A stretch of DNA of 64,000 bases from Tipula vernalis. Taxonomy: Eukaryota; Arthropoda; Insecta; Diptera; Tipulidae. The notes under the pieces were generated by a model that had not been told where the DNA came from, did not search any database, and was given only the letters and a program-made list of their open reading frames with translations. A program made the translations under genes and the position numbers. Location: NCBI GenBank assembly GCA_958295665.1, contig OY282560.1:307501236-307565235 (forward strand). The letters run 5' to 3'. Positions 12,950 through 25,250 of this stretch are shown here, piece after piece; the stretch's first letter is position 1; each line of letters opens with the position of its first letter.

Positions 12950-14400
12950 CCTAACTGAACCTCTTAACTCAATCTTCAGCTTAACATCCACCTCAATTTA
13001 CAACTCAACCTCCAACTCAGTCTCAACCCGACCTTCAACTCAATCAACAAATCAACTTTCAAATCAAACCTTAACCTAACCTTAAATAAAACCCCAAATA
13101 ATCCTCCAACCCTTACTCGACCCAAACGCAAGCAAACTCAATCCTAACTCAACTTCAACTTAACTTAGCTCAAGTCAAATCTCAACCCTCTACACAAATA
13201 CAGACTAAACGGCCACCTCAGTCCCGGAATCAACTCGATTCGAAAGCTACAATCGTGTATGAACTCAACTCATTTCAACTCAATGTAACCTCCCACTAAA
13301 CCCTCAACTCGACCCCAAATTAATCCCCAACCGAACTCTTACTCGAATCCAAATCAACTTCAACTCAAATCCTAATAAGTGTTGAACATTTACTCTATCT
13401 CAACTCAACCCTAACTCCAACTACAAAAACTACATGCGTACATGAACCCAAATTAATATAATCCCCGCCTTATCCCCACATTTGACCCTCCAAATATCCA
13501 CAACTGAACCCTCAACTAAACGCCCAACTTAATCCTCAAATCAACACGGTTCGAAAAACCACATGCTCACGTGAATTCAACTCAGGACAAGTCAAGCTAG
13601 CGTAAAACTCAAATCTCCACTCAACCTCCAAATAAATCACCAACTGAACAGCTGAATAAACCCCAATTCTACCCCAACTCAAACCTAATGAACCCCAACT
13701 CGACCACAAATTTCGCTCTCAACCCTACTCCAAACTAAACGTCCTATTTAATCGTCAAATCAACATGGTGCGAATGTATTTCATGCGGACATAAACTTAT
13801 CACAAGCTAACTTCCAATTCAATCCACAACGCTCCTCAAATAAATTAAACAATTCAACCCCTCACTAAACCTCTACTCAGCCCCAACTCAACCCTCAACT
13901 TAACTCCAAACCCAACGTTCAACTCAATACTCAAAACTACAATCGTACATGTACTCAACTCAAATCAACTAAAGTCTCAACACAACTCTAAACAAATTCT
14001 CAATTTAATCTTTTACTCCTACTCAATTCAATCCCAACTCAACTCCAACTCAACCGCGACTCAGCCACAATCCAATCCCGGCTCAACATTAACTCGATCT
14101 GCGAACTCACAGCTGAACTGCTCACTAAACTCTAACCCAACTCTAACATAACTCCTACTCAACTGGCAAATGGAACAAAACTAAACCCTCGACTCAACTG
14201 CAAACTCAACTCCCAACCTAATTCTCAAACCAGATATATAAAAAATTACTCAACTAGTCGCTACACCCTAATCCAACCCAAACAGAACTCTAACGCAACA
14301 CCCGTTCAACCCGCAAATGAAACGAGTAACTCAACCCTCAGTTCAACCGGAAACAATTCCCAACTCAAACCTCAAACCAGCATATATAAAAAATTAGTAA
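12950..14400. repeat. Degenerate CTCAAC/CCTCAACT-rich minisatellite domain
   Basis: About 1.45 kb is built from strongly degenerated short words such as CAACTCAACC and CCTCAACT, making the plus strand G-poor. A longer marker (CGAAAGCTACAATCGTGTAT and variants with ACATG) recurs near 13241, 13430, 13552, 13770 and 13935, and CCAGATATATAAAAAATTA near 14233 and 14375. This suggests an older higher-order unit of roughly 120-220 bp. No ORF spans it. It directly precedes the heptamer arrays. Confidence 0.75.
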
Positions 14401-14496
14401 ATGTGCTAATATCACCCCGTGGTTAACCGGTTATTCCCGTTGGGAATTGACCCGATTTAGGAAATTATGGCAGGTATCCGACAATAGGTACAGATT

Positions 14497-15026
<530 letters not shown>

Positions 15027-17574
15027 ACTTTTTACTTTTTACTTTTTACTTTTTACTTTTTACTTTTTACTTTTTACTTTTTACTTTTTACTTTTTACTT
15101 TTTACTTTTTACTTTTTACTTTTTACTTTTTACTTTTTACTTTTTACTTTTTACTTTTTACTTTTTACTTTTTACTTTTTACTTTTTACTTTTTACTTTT
15201 TACTTTTTACTTTTTACTTTTTACTTTTTACTTTTTACTTTTTACTTTTTACTTTTTACTTTTTACTTTTTACTTTTTACTTTTTACTTTTTACTTTTTA
15301 CTTTTTACTTTTTACTTTTTACTTTTTACTTTTTACTTTTTACTTTTTACTTTTTACTTTTTACTTTTTACTTTTTACTTTTTACTTTTTACTTTTTACT
15401 TTTTACTTTTTACTTTTTACTTTTTACTTTTTACTTTTTACTTTTTACTTTTTACTTTTTACTTTTTACTTTTTACTTTTTACTTTTTACTTTTTACTTT
15501 TTACTTTTTACTTTTTACTTTTTACTTTTTACTTTTTACTTTTTACTTTTTACTTTTTACTTTTTACTTTTTACTTTTTACTTTTTACTTTTTACTTTTT
15601 ACTTTTTACTTTTTACTTTTTACTTTTTACTTTTTACTTTTTACTTTTTACTTTTTACTTTTTACTTTTTACTTTTTACTTTTTACTTTTTACTTTTTAC
15701 TTTTTACTTTTTACTTTTTACTTTTTACTTTTTACTTTTTACTTTTTACTTTTTACTTTTTACTTTTTACTTTTTACTTTTTACTTTTTACTTTTTACTT
15801 TTTACTTTTTACTTTTTACTTTTTACTTTTTACTTTTTACTTTTTACTTTTTACTTTTTACTTTTTACTTTTTACTTTTTACTTTTTACTTTTTACTTTT
15901 TACTTTTTACTTTTTACTTTTTACTTTTTACTTTTTACTTTTTACTTTTTACTTTTTACTTTTTACTTTTTACTTTTTACTTTTTACTTTTTACTTTTTA
16001 CTTTTTACTTTTTACTTTTTACTTTTTACTTTTTACTTTTTACTTTTTACTTTTTACTTTTTACTTTTTACTTTTTACTTTTTACTTTTTACTTTTTACT
16101 TTTTACTTTTTACTTTTTACTTTTTACTTTTTACTTTTTACTTTTTACTTTTTACTTTTTACTTTTTACTTTTTACTTTTTACTTTTTACTTTTTACTTT
16201 TTACTTTTTACTTTTTACTTTTTACTTTTTACTTTTTACTTTTTACTTTTTACTTTTTACTTTTTACTTTTTACTTTTTACTTTTTACTTTTTACTTTTT
16301 ACTTTTTACTTTTTACTTTTTACTTTTTACTTTTTACTTTTTACTTTTTACTTTTTACTTTTTACTTTTTACTTTTTACTTTTTACTTTTTACTTTTTAC
16401 TTTTTACTTTTTACTTTTTACTTTTTACTTTTTACTTTTTACTTTTTACTTTTTACTTTTTACTTTTTACTTTTTACTTTTTACTTTTTACTTTTTACTT
16501 TTTACTTTTTACTTTTTACTTTTTACTTTTTACTTTTTACTTTTTACTTTTTACTTTTTACTTTTTACTTTTTACTTTTTACTTTTTACTTTTTACTTTT
16601 TACTTTTTACTTTTTACTTTTTACTTTTTACTTTTTACTTTTTACTTTTTACTTTTTACTTTTTACTTTTTACTTTTTACTTTTTACTTTTTACTTTTTA
16701 CTTTTTACTTTTTACTTTTTACTTTTTACTTTTTACTTTTTACTTTTTACTTTTTACTTTTTACTTTTTACTTTTTACTTTTTACTTTTTACTTTTTACT
16801 TTTTACTTTTTACTTTTTACTTTTTACTTTTTACTTTTTACTTTTTACTTTTTACTTTTTACTTTTTACTTTTTACTTTTTACTTTTTACTTTTTACTTT
16901 TTACTTTTTACTTTTTACTTTTTACTTTTTACTTTTTACTTTTTACTTTTTACTTTTTACTTTTTACTTTTTACTTTTTACTTTTTACTTTTTACTTTTT
17001 ACTTTTTACTTTTTACTTTTTACTTTTTACTTTTTACTTTTTACTTTTTACTTTTTACTTTTTACTTTTTACTTTTTACTTTTTACTTTTTACTTTTTAC
17101 TTTTTACTTTTTACTTTTTACTTTTTACTTTTTACTTTTTACTTTTTACTTTTTACTTTTTACTTTTTACTTTTTACTTTTTACTTTTTACTTTTTACTT
17201 TTTACTTTTTACTTTTTACTTTTTACTTTTTACTTTTTACTTTTTACTTTTTACTTTTTACTTTTTACTTTTTACTTTTTACTTTTTACTTTTTACTTTT
17301 TACTTTTTACTTTTTACTTTTTACTTTTTACTTTTTACTTTTTACTTTTTACTTTTTACTTTTTACTTTTTACTTTTTACTTTTTACTTTTTACTTTTTA
17401 CTTTTTACTTTTTACTTTTTACTTTTTACTTTTTACTTTTTACTTTTTACTTTTTACTTTTTACTTTTTACTTTTTACTTTTTACTTTTTACTTTTTACT
17501 TTTTACTTTTTACTTTTTACTTTTTACTTTTTACTTTTTACTTTTTACTTTTTACTTTTTACTTTTTACTTTTT
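15027..17574. repeat. TTTTTAC heptamer satellite, about 364 copies
   Basis: Perfect head-to-tail ACTTTTT heptamers run for 2548 bp (364 x 7). The phase of the repeat at the start of each printed line advances exactly as expected to the end, so I see no indel or substitution. The right end breaks abruptly at TTTTGCCAATG. Such homogeneity points to recent expansion or gene-conversion-like turnover. No coding sense. Confidence 0.97.
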
Positions 17575-18549
17575 GCCAATGTTTTAGCGGCTGAAATATT
17601 CGGTAGAAAAGCCATCGTTATAATACTATCAAGAATGAAAACTAAAATCAGACTAAATTGACTAACTGTGACTGATTGATTAATTAGAGTAGCTTTCACA
17701 ATTTCTTAATTACAAATCGGATAATTGTCAAAAAGGTTCATTTTTCTCAATTTCCAGTGGATTTGCGTTTTGGAGGGATAGAACCAAACTAACACCAAAT
17801 TTTTAAGGATTGATTTTCAAACTCAAGTCGTTTTCAAACTCGTAAGTATTCTGGATCGAATCAAAGTTTACATTTGAAAGCAACAACAAAATATAAATTT
17901 ATTTTTGTTTTTGAAGCAAAATTTAGGTTCGAGTACAAGTTGTTTTATATTGCTTTGCCGTTTCATCAAACCGATTGAGCCGGATCAGATCAACAGACAA
18001 AAGTCAAGAAATTTGGCTACTTTATAAACAAACGACTATGTTGATAAATTCAATATTTTAGCAACTATTTGTGAAAAAAGACGTTAAATTATTTTAGCGG
18101 TCACTGTCTTCAAAAGCATCAAATCATGGTCGAATGGTTATTTTGTTATATTATGTCTGTTGACTTTAAATGGTTGATTGATCATAAGAAGCAATCGTAA
18201 AAATGTGAAGGCTCTTTATTTATATACAGATCGATTAATTCAGGCATATTAGAAAAATTATTTTTCGACTGTACAAATTCCAAACGCGCATCTTGCGGAT
18301 GTTAGAACACATGAAAAATTGCATGGTGACACATAAAATTCGAATCTTCAAGCCCAATATCGCCTATTCACGCAGAAGAAAAAAAACCTCGAAAAAAAAA
18401 TTTCATCAATAAATAATTAAAAACCAAGCTACCGGATCAGTAAAACAACTTGTCAAAAGTAATTTGTCTGGAATTATTACTCTACAAAGTCGGCTATGAA
18501 AATTGTGTTGGTATGACAAGTTCTTCAGCTTTTGTTTTATTTTTAATAA
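17575..18549. other. No gene; diverged copy of a dispersed repeat
   Basis: No coding stretch. About 17820-18190 carries GCCGGATCAGATCAA and GTCAAGAAATTTGGCTACTT, matching in order the reverse complement of the repeat at 5730-6090. The superfamily is unknown. Confidence 0.45.
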
Positions 18550-19185
18550 AGGTCGAGTTACAATGAATCCGTCTCGTTTCGTTCCGTCGTTCTCCGTCTC
18601 GTCCTTTCCGTTTGTTGGTTACATTGCATCCGTTCCGTCTGTTTAAACTGACATTTGAAAAACCAATTAAAAAATAAAATGGAAGACTACGAGACTCTAA
18701 AATCTCTAGAAATTCTCTTTGATTTATACGTTTTGTATATGCGTCCATTAAATCTGGATAGGGACGAATCCGGCTATTTTAAGACTAGCTTTCTCCAAAT
18801 GAAAGAGTTAGATAGTGAAGAATTCTTCATCCAAACTAGAATGACCACGGATATCTATATCTTATTATTAAATTTAGTTAAAGAAGATTTGACAAAAATG
18901 TCGAATTGTAAACCAATTCATTTTCCCAATTCAAAATCCTTATGTAGTTACAGCCTACTTCTCACGTTATGTCAAAACAAAAATTAATTTGATTTGTTTG
19001 GTTAAGATGTTCCGTCTTTCCGTAAATTCTAAACTTTTTGAAAAAACGGATGAGCTCGTCCGTCTCTTTCCATTTTATTATAACTAACCATTCCGTTTCT
19101 TCATACAAAATGTACAGAAAATGTCTAAAAGTAATTGGGACGGAGAAGCGGAACGGAATGGGACGGATCCATTGTAACTCGACCT
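18550..19185. mobile_element. Short PIF/Harbinger element with TAA target duplication
   Basis: The 636-bp element starts AGGTCGAGTTACAATG and ends with the reverse complement. Similarity of the inverted termini continues for about 45 bp (ATCCGTCTCGTTTCGTTCCG against ATCCGTCCCATTCCGTTCCG). The flanking trinucleotide is TAA on both sides (18547-18549 and 19186-19188), the 3-bp TWA duplication typical of PIF/Harbinger. It carries only the N-terminal part of a transposase, so it would be non-autonomous. Confidence 0.88.
18679..18987 (+). pseudogene. Harbinger-type transposase, N-terminal fragment
   Basis: The ATG at 18679 opens 102 codons ending at TAA 18985. The segment FFIQTRMTTDIYILLLNLV followed by EDLTKMSN and a later L...LLLTLCQ fits the conserved region before the DDE core of HARBI1-like nucleases (family pattern RM....+..LL..V...L.K). 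The whole DDE domain is absent, so no catalysis is possible. It lies centrally between the inverted repeats of its element. Assignment is from motif recognition only. Confidence 0.6.
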
Positions 19186-22020
19186 TAAGTTTTGCTCCGT
19201 CGTACGTTTATTTCGTTCGCTATTTGTTGTAAAACTGTAATTTTTATGGGTTATCTTCCATAAAACTTCATTTTTGCGATAAATGTCGATTGATTAATCG
19301 CCCTCTACTTTCGGTAATAAAAGACATTTTTTAATCGTTAATAATACAAAACATATAACCTCAAACATTAATTTTTATTAAATAGCCTCCTGATAATTTG
19401 CTAATAGTGTCAAAATGCGTATAATATACACACACATAGACAGCGTATAATATACACACACATATGCCACCTCAGAGATGTTTAAATAATTCAAAGCGAG
19501 TTGTTATTTGTACATAAGCGGTAAGCAGCTTAATTTACGCTAACAAGTAAGTATGTATGTCTGCACTCTACATTCCATTGAAATTTTTATTACGCAGGAA
19601 TTTATTTCTGTTCAGGGTATACATTTTTGAATGGTTCTGGTGAAACTAGTAGTTGAAAAAATGGAATATAAATAGAAATTTTGTAAACCAGTTTTTAAAA
19701 TTTACTCAAACCAGTCGCAATTTTATTAGATGATTTCTATTTTATGCTTAAAATCTAATATTCAAAAGTTAAATTTATACAGCTTTGACCACTAGACGCC
19801 AATAACCATAAATTTTAAGAACACTAAAATTTTTTTTAGTATCTGCATAACACATTCGAATCCGAGTATTTTACATATGCGGTTTGGTTTTTATTATTCA
19901 TTTGTCTCCATATTTGTTATTATCTCCAAAAATTTAACCTAAATCACAAATTACTAAACCTGATTCCAATTTTCTTATAACGATGTTATGCTCGTCATAG
20001 TGCTCCACATTCCACAGCAATTCGCAAATTATTCTTATGGTCTAACCTTTAAGTTAGATGTCCATTAACAATGGAAATAAAACAACTATTTTCGGGCTAC
20101 CTTAAAAATGGTGTTTTTCTAATTTCGATGTACGCAGAATTCTGCACATCTGTTTCCAGCGATATAATCAACATTTTGCGAAATGTAGTGTTGTTTAGAA
20201 CTAATTAATTCGATTTTTCGTTCGGGTGATTATCGTAAACAATTCAAGTCAACGCCGTTAGTTTTGCTATTTGTACAGAGTGAGAATGGACGTCACGTTT
20301 TATTCAGTTCTAATATTTTTTCTCATGAATAGACGTGTTTTATTATGGATAGTGAGAGTGATTTGGATTGTTCTGCAAATGAAGATGTAGAGGATACGCT
20401 GATTTTTGAATCTTCAAGTATCATCTGGTATAATAGTTTGTAAAAATAAAATTTTAATAAAAATACTATGAATTCAACAATAAACGAAATTGCGACAGTA
20501 ACGTAGAAAAAACGTACGTAAGCTCGATCGTATTAGTATTAGGGATACATGATGTAAAGCGGTCGTGGATGGAAGCAAAGCTCGCGATAGCGGTTGCGGT
20601 GAAAAACAAAAGTTTTGAATATTCAATTCTGGTCTAAGGGAAGAATGTTAAAAGGTATTTAAGAATGTATTTGATGTCGAGTGACGAGTGATGTAGAAAG
20701 AATCTTAATTAAAAATTGAGTAAAACAACAACAATTTAAGTCCTTCATATTATAAAAATTTGTTTTGGCCTAAAAATTATTAACAAATTCTGCATATTGC
20801 AGATTATGCAGCACTGCATGCAACAATTAATTCTGCAGTAAAATTCTTGAAGTTTGACATTCAAAAAACAAGTAAAGCAAGTGCGATAAAGTAGATTTTG
20901 CAGTCCCTTTGTATCACCTAAATTGATGAAATATCGACCGTGTTAATTTGTGCTGACTGCCATTGCGACTGCAATACCTTTAGTTGTTGAATCAATGTTT
21001 TTAAAATCCTGCTTAGTTTTGAGTAATACAGTTCCTGATTTAAAATCGTAAAACAACAACATTCGGTGAATTAATTTTTGACACTAAAAGGTTTTTTGCG
21101 AATCGAAAGTAAGACAATTTAAGACGATGTTTGTACGGGTATGAACAATTTCTGTCATTGAGTTAAAAATGCCATAAGGACCAAAACTCTGGCTAAAATA
21201 ATCGAAAAGCAAAACATGGCTAAAATAATCAAGCACACATTTGAGGAATGTACATTATTCTTGGGAAAAATCTTTTTTGGGAGCTTTGATTGTCGACCCC
21301 TCTATGCAATCATCATAACTTTAGCCAGAGGTCACAAAATAAAGCTTTAGATTTGCTCAATATTGGTTAGATGTATTATCATATATCTGGAACATCTGTT
21401 ACTGAACAGTTGTCACTAGCACAACGGGTTTCTTTATGATGCGCGATTTTAAAGCAAAAAGGCAGTAATAATTGCACTTGAGAATACATTTTGAGAAAGA
21501 AACTGAATCTGTGAGGAAAGATATTCGTAAGTGCACTGAAGTCTTGCTGGAAAGAGAGAGAAAAGGAAAATTCTATGATTTTAAAATCGAGTTCAGGGAA
21601 AATTCGAAATTTTCAATGTTTGTGGAATTTTCAAAGCCTTCATATTTCGCTAAAATTCAGAATAAATAAATTAAAGAAAAATTTTGTATAAATCAGGAAA
21701 TTTGGGCAAAACAGCTTAAAATGAAAATTTCAAAGTATACAAAGTTACCTAAGTTCATTAATTTGACAGTTTTAAATTTCAATTATTTAAATTTTGAAAA
21801 ATTGATTTATTTTGCAATTTCGTTATACACTTCAGACTTTTAAAATTTAAAGCCATTAGAAAAAAAGATTCTCAAATTTCGAAAAGTCGGACTGAAATTG
21901 CCAATTTGTATTGAACACAGGAGTCCCGCGATATGCGGGACATATGAGATATTACATAGAACCTCATAGAGTACGTTTAAGCAACCAAAATTCAGGGGAC
22001 GGAATAAACAATAGATAAAA
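19186..22020. other. Gene-free stretch with minor repeats
   Basis: No recognised gene. GCGTATAATATACACACACATA is tandemly duplicated at about 19416-19466. A short acidic ORF starts at ATG 20345 (MDSESDLDCSANEDVEDT) and could be the start of a lost transposase, but 32 codons are too few to assign. A strong 7-bp hairpin GTCCCGC-GATAT-GCGGGAC lies at 21923-21941. Confidence 0.45.
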
Positions 22021-22023
22021 TCT

Positions 22024-22337
22024 TCCTTCTATCGTCTACAAGCCATATCAAGCAAATGGTACGTTTTACGGCTCAACCACTGGAAAATTAGAACGATATC
22101 AAGCGGCTACAGAGTAAACACTTCGTAATTTAATAAAAATATTTAAAGAAACTTCTTAGTGACAAAGTTGCAGCAAATATTGCTGCAGCGAGTGAAAATA
22201 TTCAACCTTTTATTGAGGAAAAAGAGTCAACTTTGCGTGCCAATGTACAGCAAAATGAGTTGAGGTGGCCATACGTTCGGTATTACTTTCCAGTTGAAAC
22301 TGTAATGTCTGAACTTTATTTTAAAATACATTAAAAG
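22024..22337 (+). pseudogene. Decayed coding fragment of unknown, non-transposon-like protein
   Basis: Two adjoining reading frames read like a single protein. The first gives YKPYQANGTFYGSTTGKLER then YQAATE and a stop; after a frameshift the second gives LLSDKVAANIAAASENIQPF then IEEKESTLRANVQQNELRWP and YVRYYFP, ending at TAA near 22335. The composition is coding-like and matches no transposon family I know. It may be a relic of a host gene or retrocopy. I do not recognise the family and give no function. Confidence 0.4.
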
Positions 22338-24002
22338 TTTAGAACAGATTGGATCAGAAATTATCAAACAAGCAAAACAGATACTTTAAATTTTTAAAGT
22401 TCAAAAAGTATCAAAATTGAAATAAAATTGCAAAACTGGTCATTTTTTGTTTTAAATTCTCTAGCACAAATTCCCAAATTCTACCCTTGGACTGTGTCCG
22501 ACACCTGTGATAAATATATTTTAGTACTAATTTTTGACATTTACTTGAAAAAACCGCACACCGTGTGCGTAGTTTTCCTTTTCGCTGTTGTGAGTTGCAT
22601 TTTTTCTACTGGGATGTGCATTTAGTTATCTTTTGTTATCCAGAAATCAGGAATTATTCAAGGAAGCGAATAATGTTCTTCTAGCCAATTTCGAATTTCT
22701 GCGGATGTGTATATCGCATATCTCTATGTTCTATTCTCATTACATACACTTTATCACCGCGACAGCACTATTTTCAAAAACTTTTACCTTTGTTTGCCGC
22801 ATATTGTTCCGGCCACGCAATTTTCCATTAACTATGAGCCATGATGTATTTTTTCGACCAATTCCTGACAAATCAATAGCACACATTTAAATCGCTCCTT
22901 TTATATAAAAATAACAACCACCCTTATTATTTTGGAAATATGCCACTGTCTAGCCACAAAATAAAAAAGTTAAGTAAAATAATCTTGATGTTACTTCTCT
23001 GAGTCTTTAACGTCATTTTCTCTCCAAAAATCTTCCCATTTCTTGAAAATTATTGCCTTTAAAGTGAGATAGTAAACTTATGAGGAGGAACAAATTATTA
23101 CACTATTTGGACAGCAAAATATAAAATTGTGAATGTAGTAAGGGAATCACCGTCTAAGACTGTGTCCGAGAAACCTATGATAAATATTTTTTAATACACA
23201 TTTTTGACATTTATTTGAATAATGTTCCCTATATTCATACATTTTTATTATGCTGTCCGAATCGTGTAATAATTTTTTGAAATATTTTCCCATCTGTCAT
23301 ATTCCATTTTCACTGCATGCAATCCTGTCGTGTGCATTGAATTAGTTTTATAAAGATGGTTCAATAATTATCGCAAGAATGTTGTCAAATGTATTACGAT
23401 GTTTAGTTAATTTTTCTACAGGAAATATCACGGTCTTGGATGGCCTCAAAGTCGAAGTGCAATGCAAACTAAACAATATTAGGGGAAGCTCTATTATGAA
23501 CATACATTCGAGATAAAAGGCTACTGATCTATACATAGATTCCGGTTTGATTTCATGAGATGTGATTTTGTAGTAAACGAGATATTTGTATTCTGGTTCG
23601 CATGTATCTTTTGACATTGATAAAGAAAAATCTTCAGTCATCAATAAAACACTCGTTTGGAATTTAACTAATTCACGAAATCTGGCGTCGGGCTTAGTAA
23701 AAGGATCGGTACAATTCCTTAGCAGTCTTAGTTAACTAACAACCCCCGACAGCCATCAATTAGATAATCACGGATTATGCAGTAATTTTCTTCAGTCTGT
23801 CGCAGCACGATTTTAATTGTTTCAGGATTACCGCACTTCGATAAACGTTAAATTCAAAACAGAGACAGAAAATGTAAAGAATTATTTTATTTCAACGTGA
23901 TCTTTAAAATGAAATTAATAACGCGATTTAAGGTTATCGCGATAATCTTTCTGCCTGTCAATGGTGTTTTAGATGTGTATTAGAATGTGTATTAGACCAA
24001 TC
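22338..24002. repeat. Mostly anonymous; contains a 70-bp direct repeat pair
   Basis: GACTGTGTCCGA(C/G) followed by TGATAAATAT and TTTTTGACATTTA(C/T)TTGAA occurs at about 22488-22560 and again at about 23158-23230 in the same orientation, 670 bp apart. The rest has no recognised gene. The pair could be remnants of terminal direct repeats or a local duplication. Confidence 0.5.
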
Positions 24003-24690
24003 GATTTTTTTTTTGGCTTTCTATAGACACAAATATATTAGTGAAAATGGCATTCACAAGATTTTCTATTGGTTAATCAGAAACAAAATCAAGAAGTCAA
24101 TTATTCATAATATATCTACCCAAAAAAAAGTAGAAATATCAATCCCTCCGTACTTTACCCCGAGAGTTATACAAAGTGTATAACCCTAAACAAAAAATGA
24201 GAACTCCCCTTGAGCTTATTGTGTTGGCAGTTTGGTTTCGTACTGATTTCGTACTGAAAAAGTTGGCCAACTGAACCGGTAGCCACGACCAAACTACAAA
24301 AATACAATTCCTACTTAAAACCAGATCACACATTTGATAAACAAGCATTAAACACATACAAATGAGGGTTTTCCTTGAGTTTTTTGATTTAGTGAATATA
24401 ATTCGCTAAATCACTACGTTCGTACTTGACACTATCTGTGTTAAGTAGAAATTGTATTTTTGTAGTTTGGTCGTAGCTACCTGATGAGTAGACCAACTTT
24501 TTCAGTACGAAACCAAACTACCAACACAATGAGCTCATGGAAAGTTCTCATTTTTTGTTCAGGTTTATATACTTTGTATATCTCTTGGGATAAAGTACGG
24601 GGAGATTGATATTTCTGATTAACCAATCGAAAATCTTGTGAATGCCATTTTCACTAATATATTTGTGTCCATAAAAAGCCGAAAAAAATC
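24003..24690. mobile_element. Large foldback element, arms about 300 bp (copy 1)
   Basis: The left half (GGCTTTCTATAGACACAAAT, ATGGCATTCACAAGATTTTC, AACAAAAAATGAGAACT, GTTGGCAGTTTGGTTTCGTA, CGACCAAACTACAAAAATAC) recurs nearly completely, in inverse order and orientation, in the right half. Both ends read GATTTTTTT...GGCTTT. The small ORFs inside are frame accidents. A related, more decayed copy is at 30285-30690. The size and long arms suggest a foldback-type non-autonomous DNA transposon; superfamily unknown. Confidence 0.85.
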
Positions 24691-25106
24691 ATTTGATAAA
24701 CAGATATCTGTCACAGACTGTGACTTCTTAAAATATTTCACAAATAATATGATGCTATTTAAGAATTTAATTCAATTTATCTACACTCGCGAGCAACTAA
24801 AATCGACTGAAACCTCCGCGCTTAGAAAAAGACATATTTTTTTAAAATGGCTTTACCGATTTTCATAAAACAACTTTTTTTTGACAGCTTAGTATTTTAT
24901 CTTTACAAGAACACCTTTATCATTAAAATCTATGCACTACTTTTCAAATTAAAGCAATCGTAGCAAAATGTGATGTTTCGATGAAACAATTGGCGTGCTG
25001 CAATCTCCTGTATAATACCACGTTGACCCATATTTGCCATCAGTCACTTATAAGACGTTGACCTGAACAAATCTCTACCAGTTTCATTCTTTGTTTCCTC
25101 TAAATC
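24691..25106. other. No gene recognised
   Basis: AT-rich sequence between the foldback element and the Tc1 fragment; nothing recognised. Confidence 0.4.
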
Positions 25107-25250
25107 ATGGATACTATACCAGAAAAAGTCGCTCAAGTTGTTGCTTTATTGCAAGAAGGACGCAATCAACGAGAAGTCGCTCGCCAATCTGCTGTCTGAA
25201 GAGTATCCAGAAAGTTTCAGGAAACTGATACCTTCAATCGGAGACAACAT
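25107..25250 (+). pseudogene. Tc1-type transposase, N-terminal fragment
   Basis: From ATG 25107 the frame reads MDTIPEKVAQVVALLQEGRN then QREVARQSAV, a stop (TGA 25197), then RVSRKFQETDTF. This is the first helix-turn-helix of a Tc1-like transposase. Homology ends at about 25250; the DDE domain is absent. It differs from the complete Tc1-like element at 40274-41900. Confidence 0.75.

Noticed and set aside
15027..17574. Telomere or CRISPR-like array
   Set aside because: There are no spacers, so it is not CRISPR. The unit lacks the G-rich strand of telomerase repeats and lies in the interior of the window.
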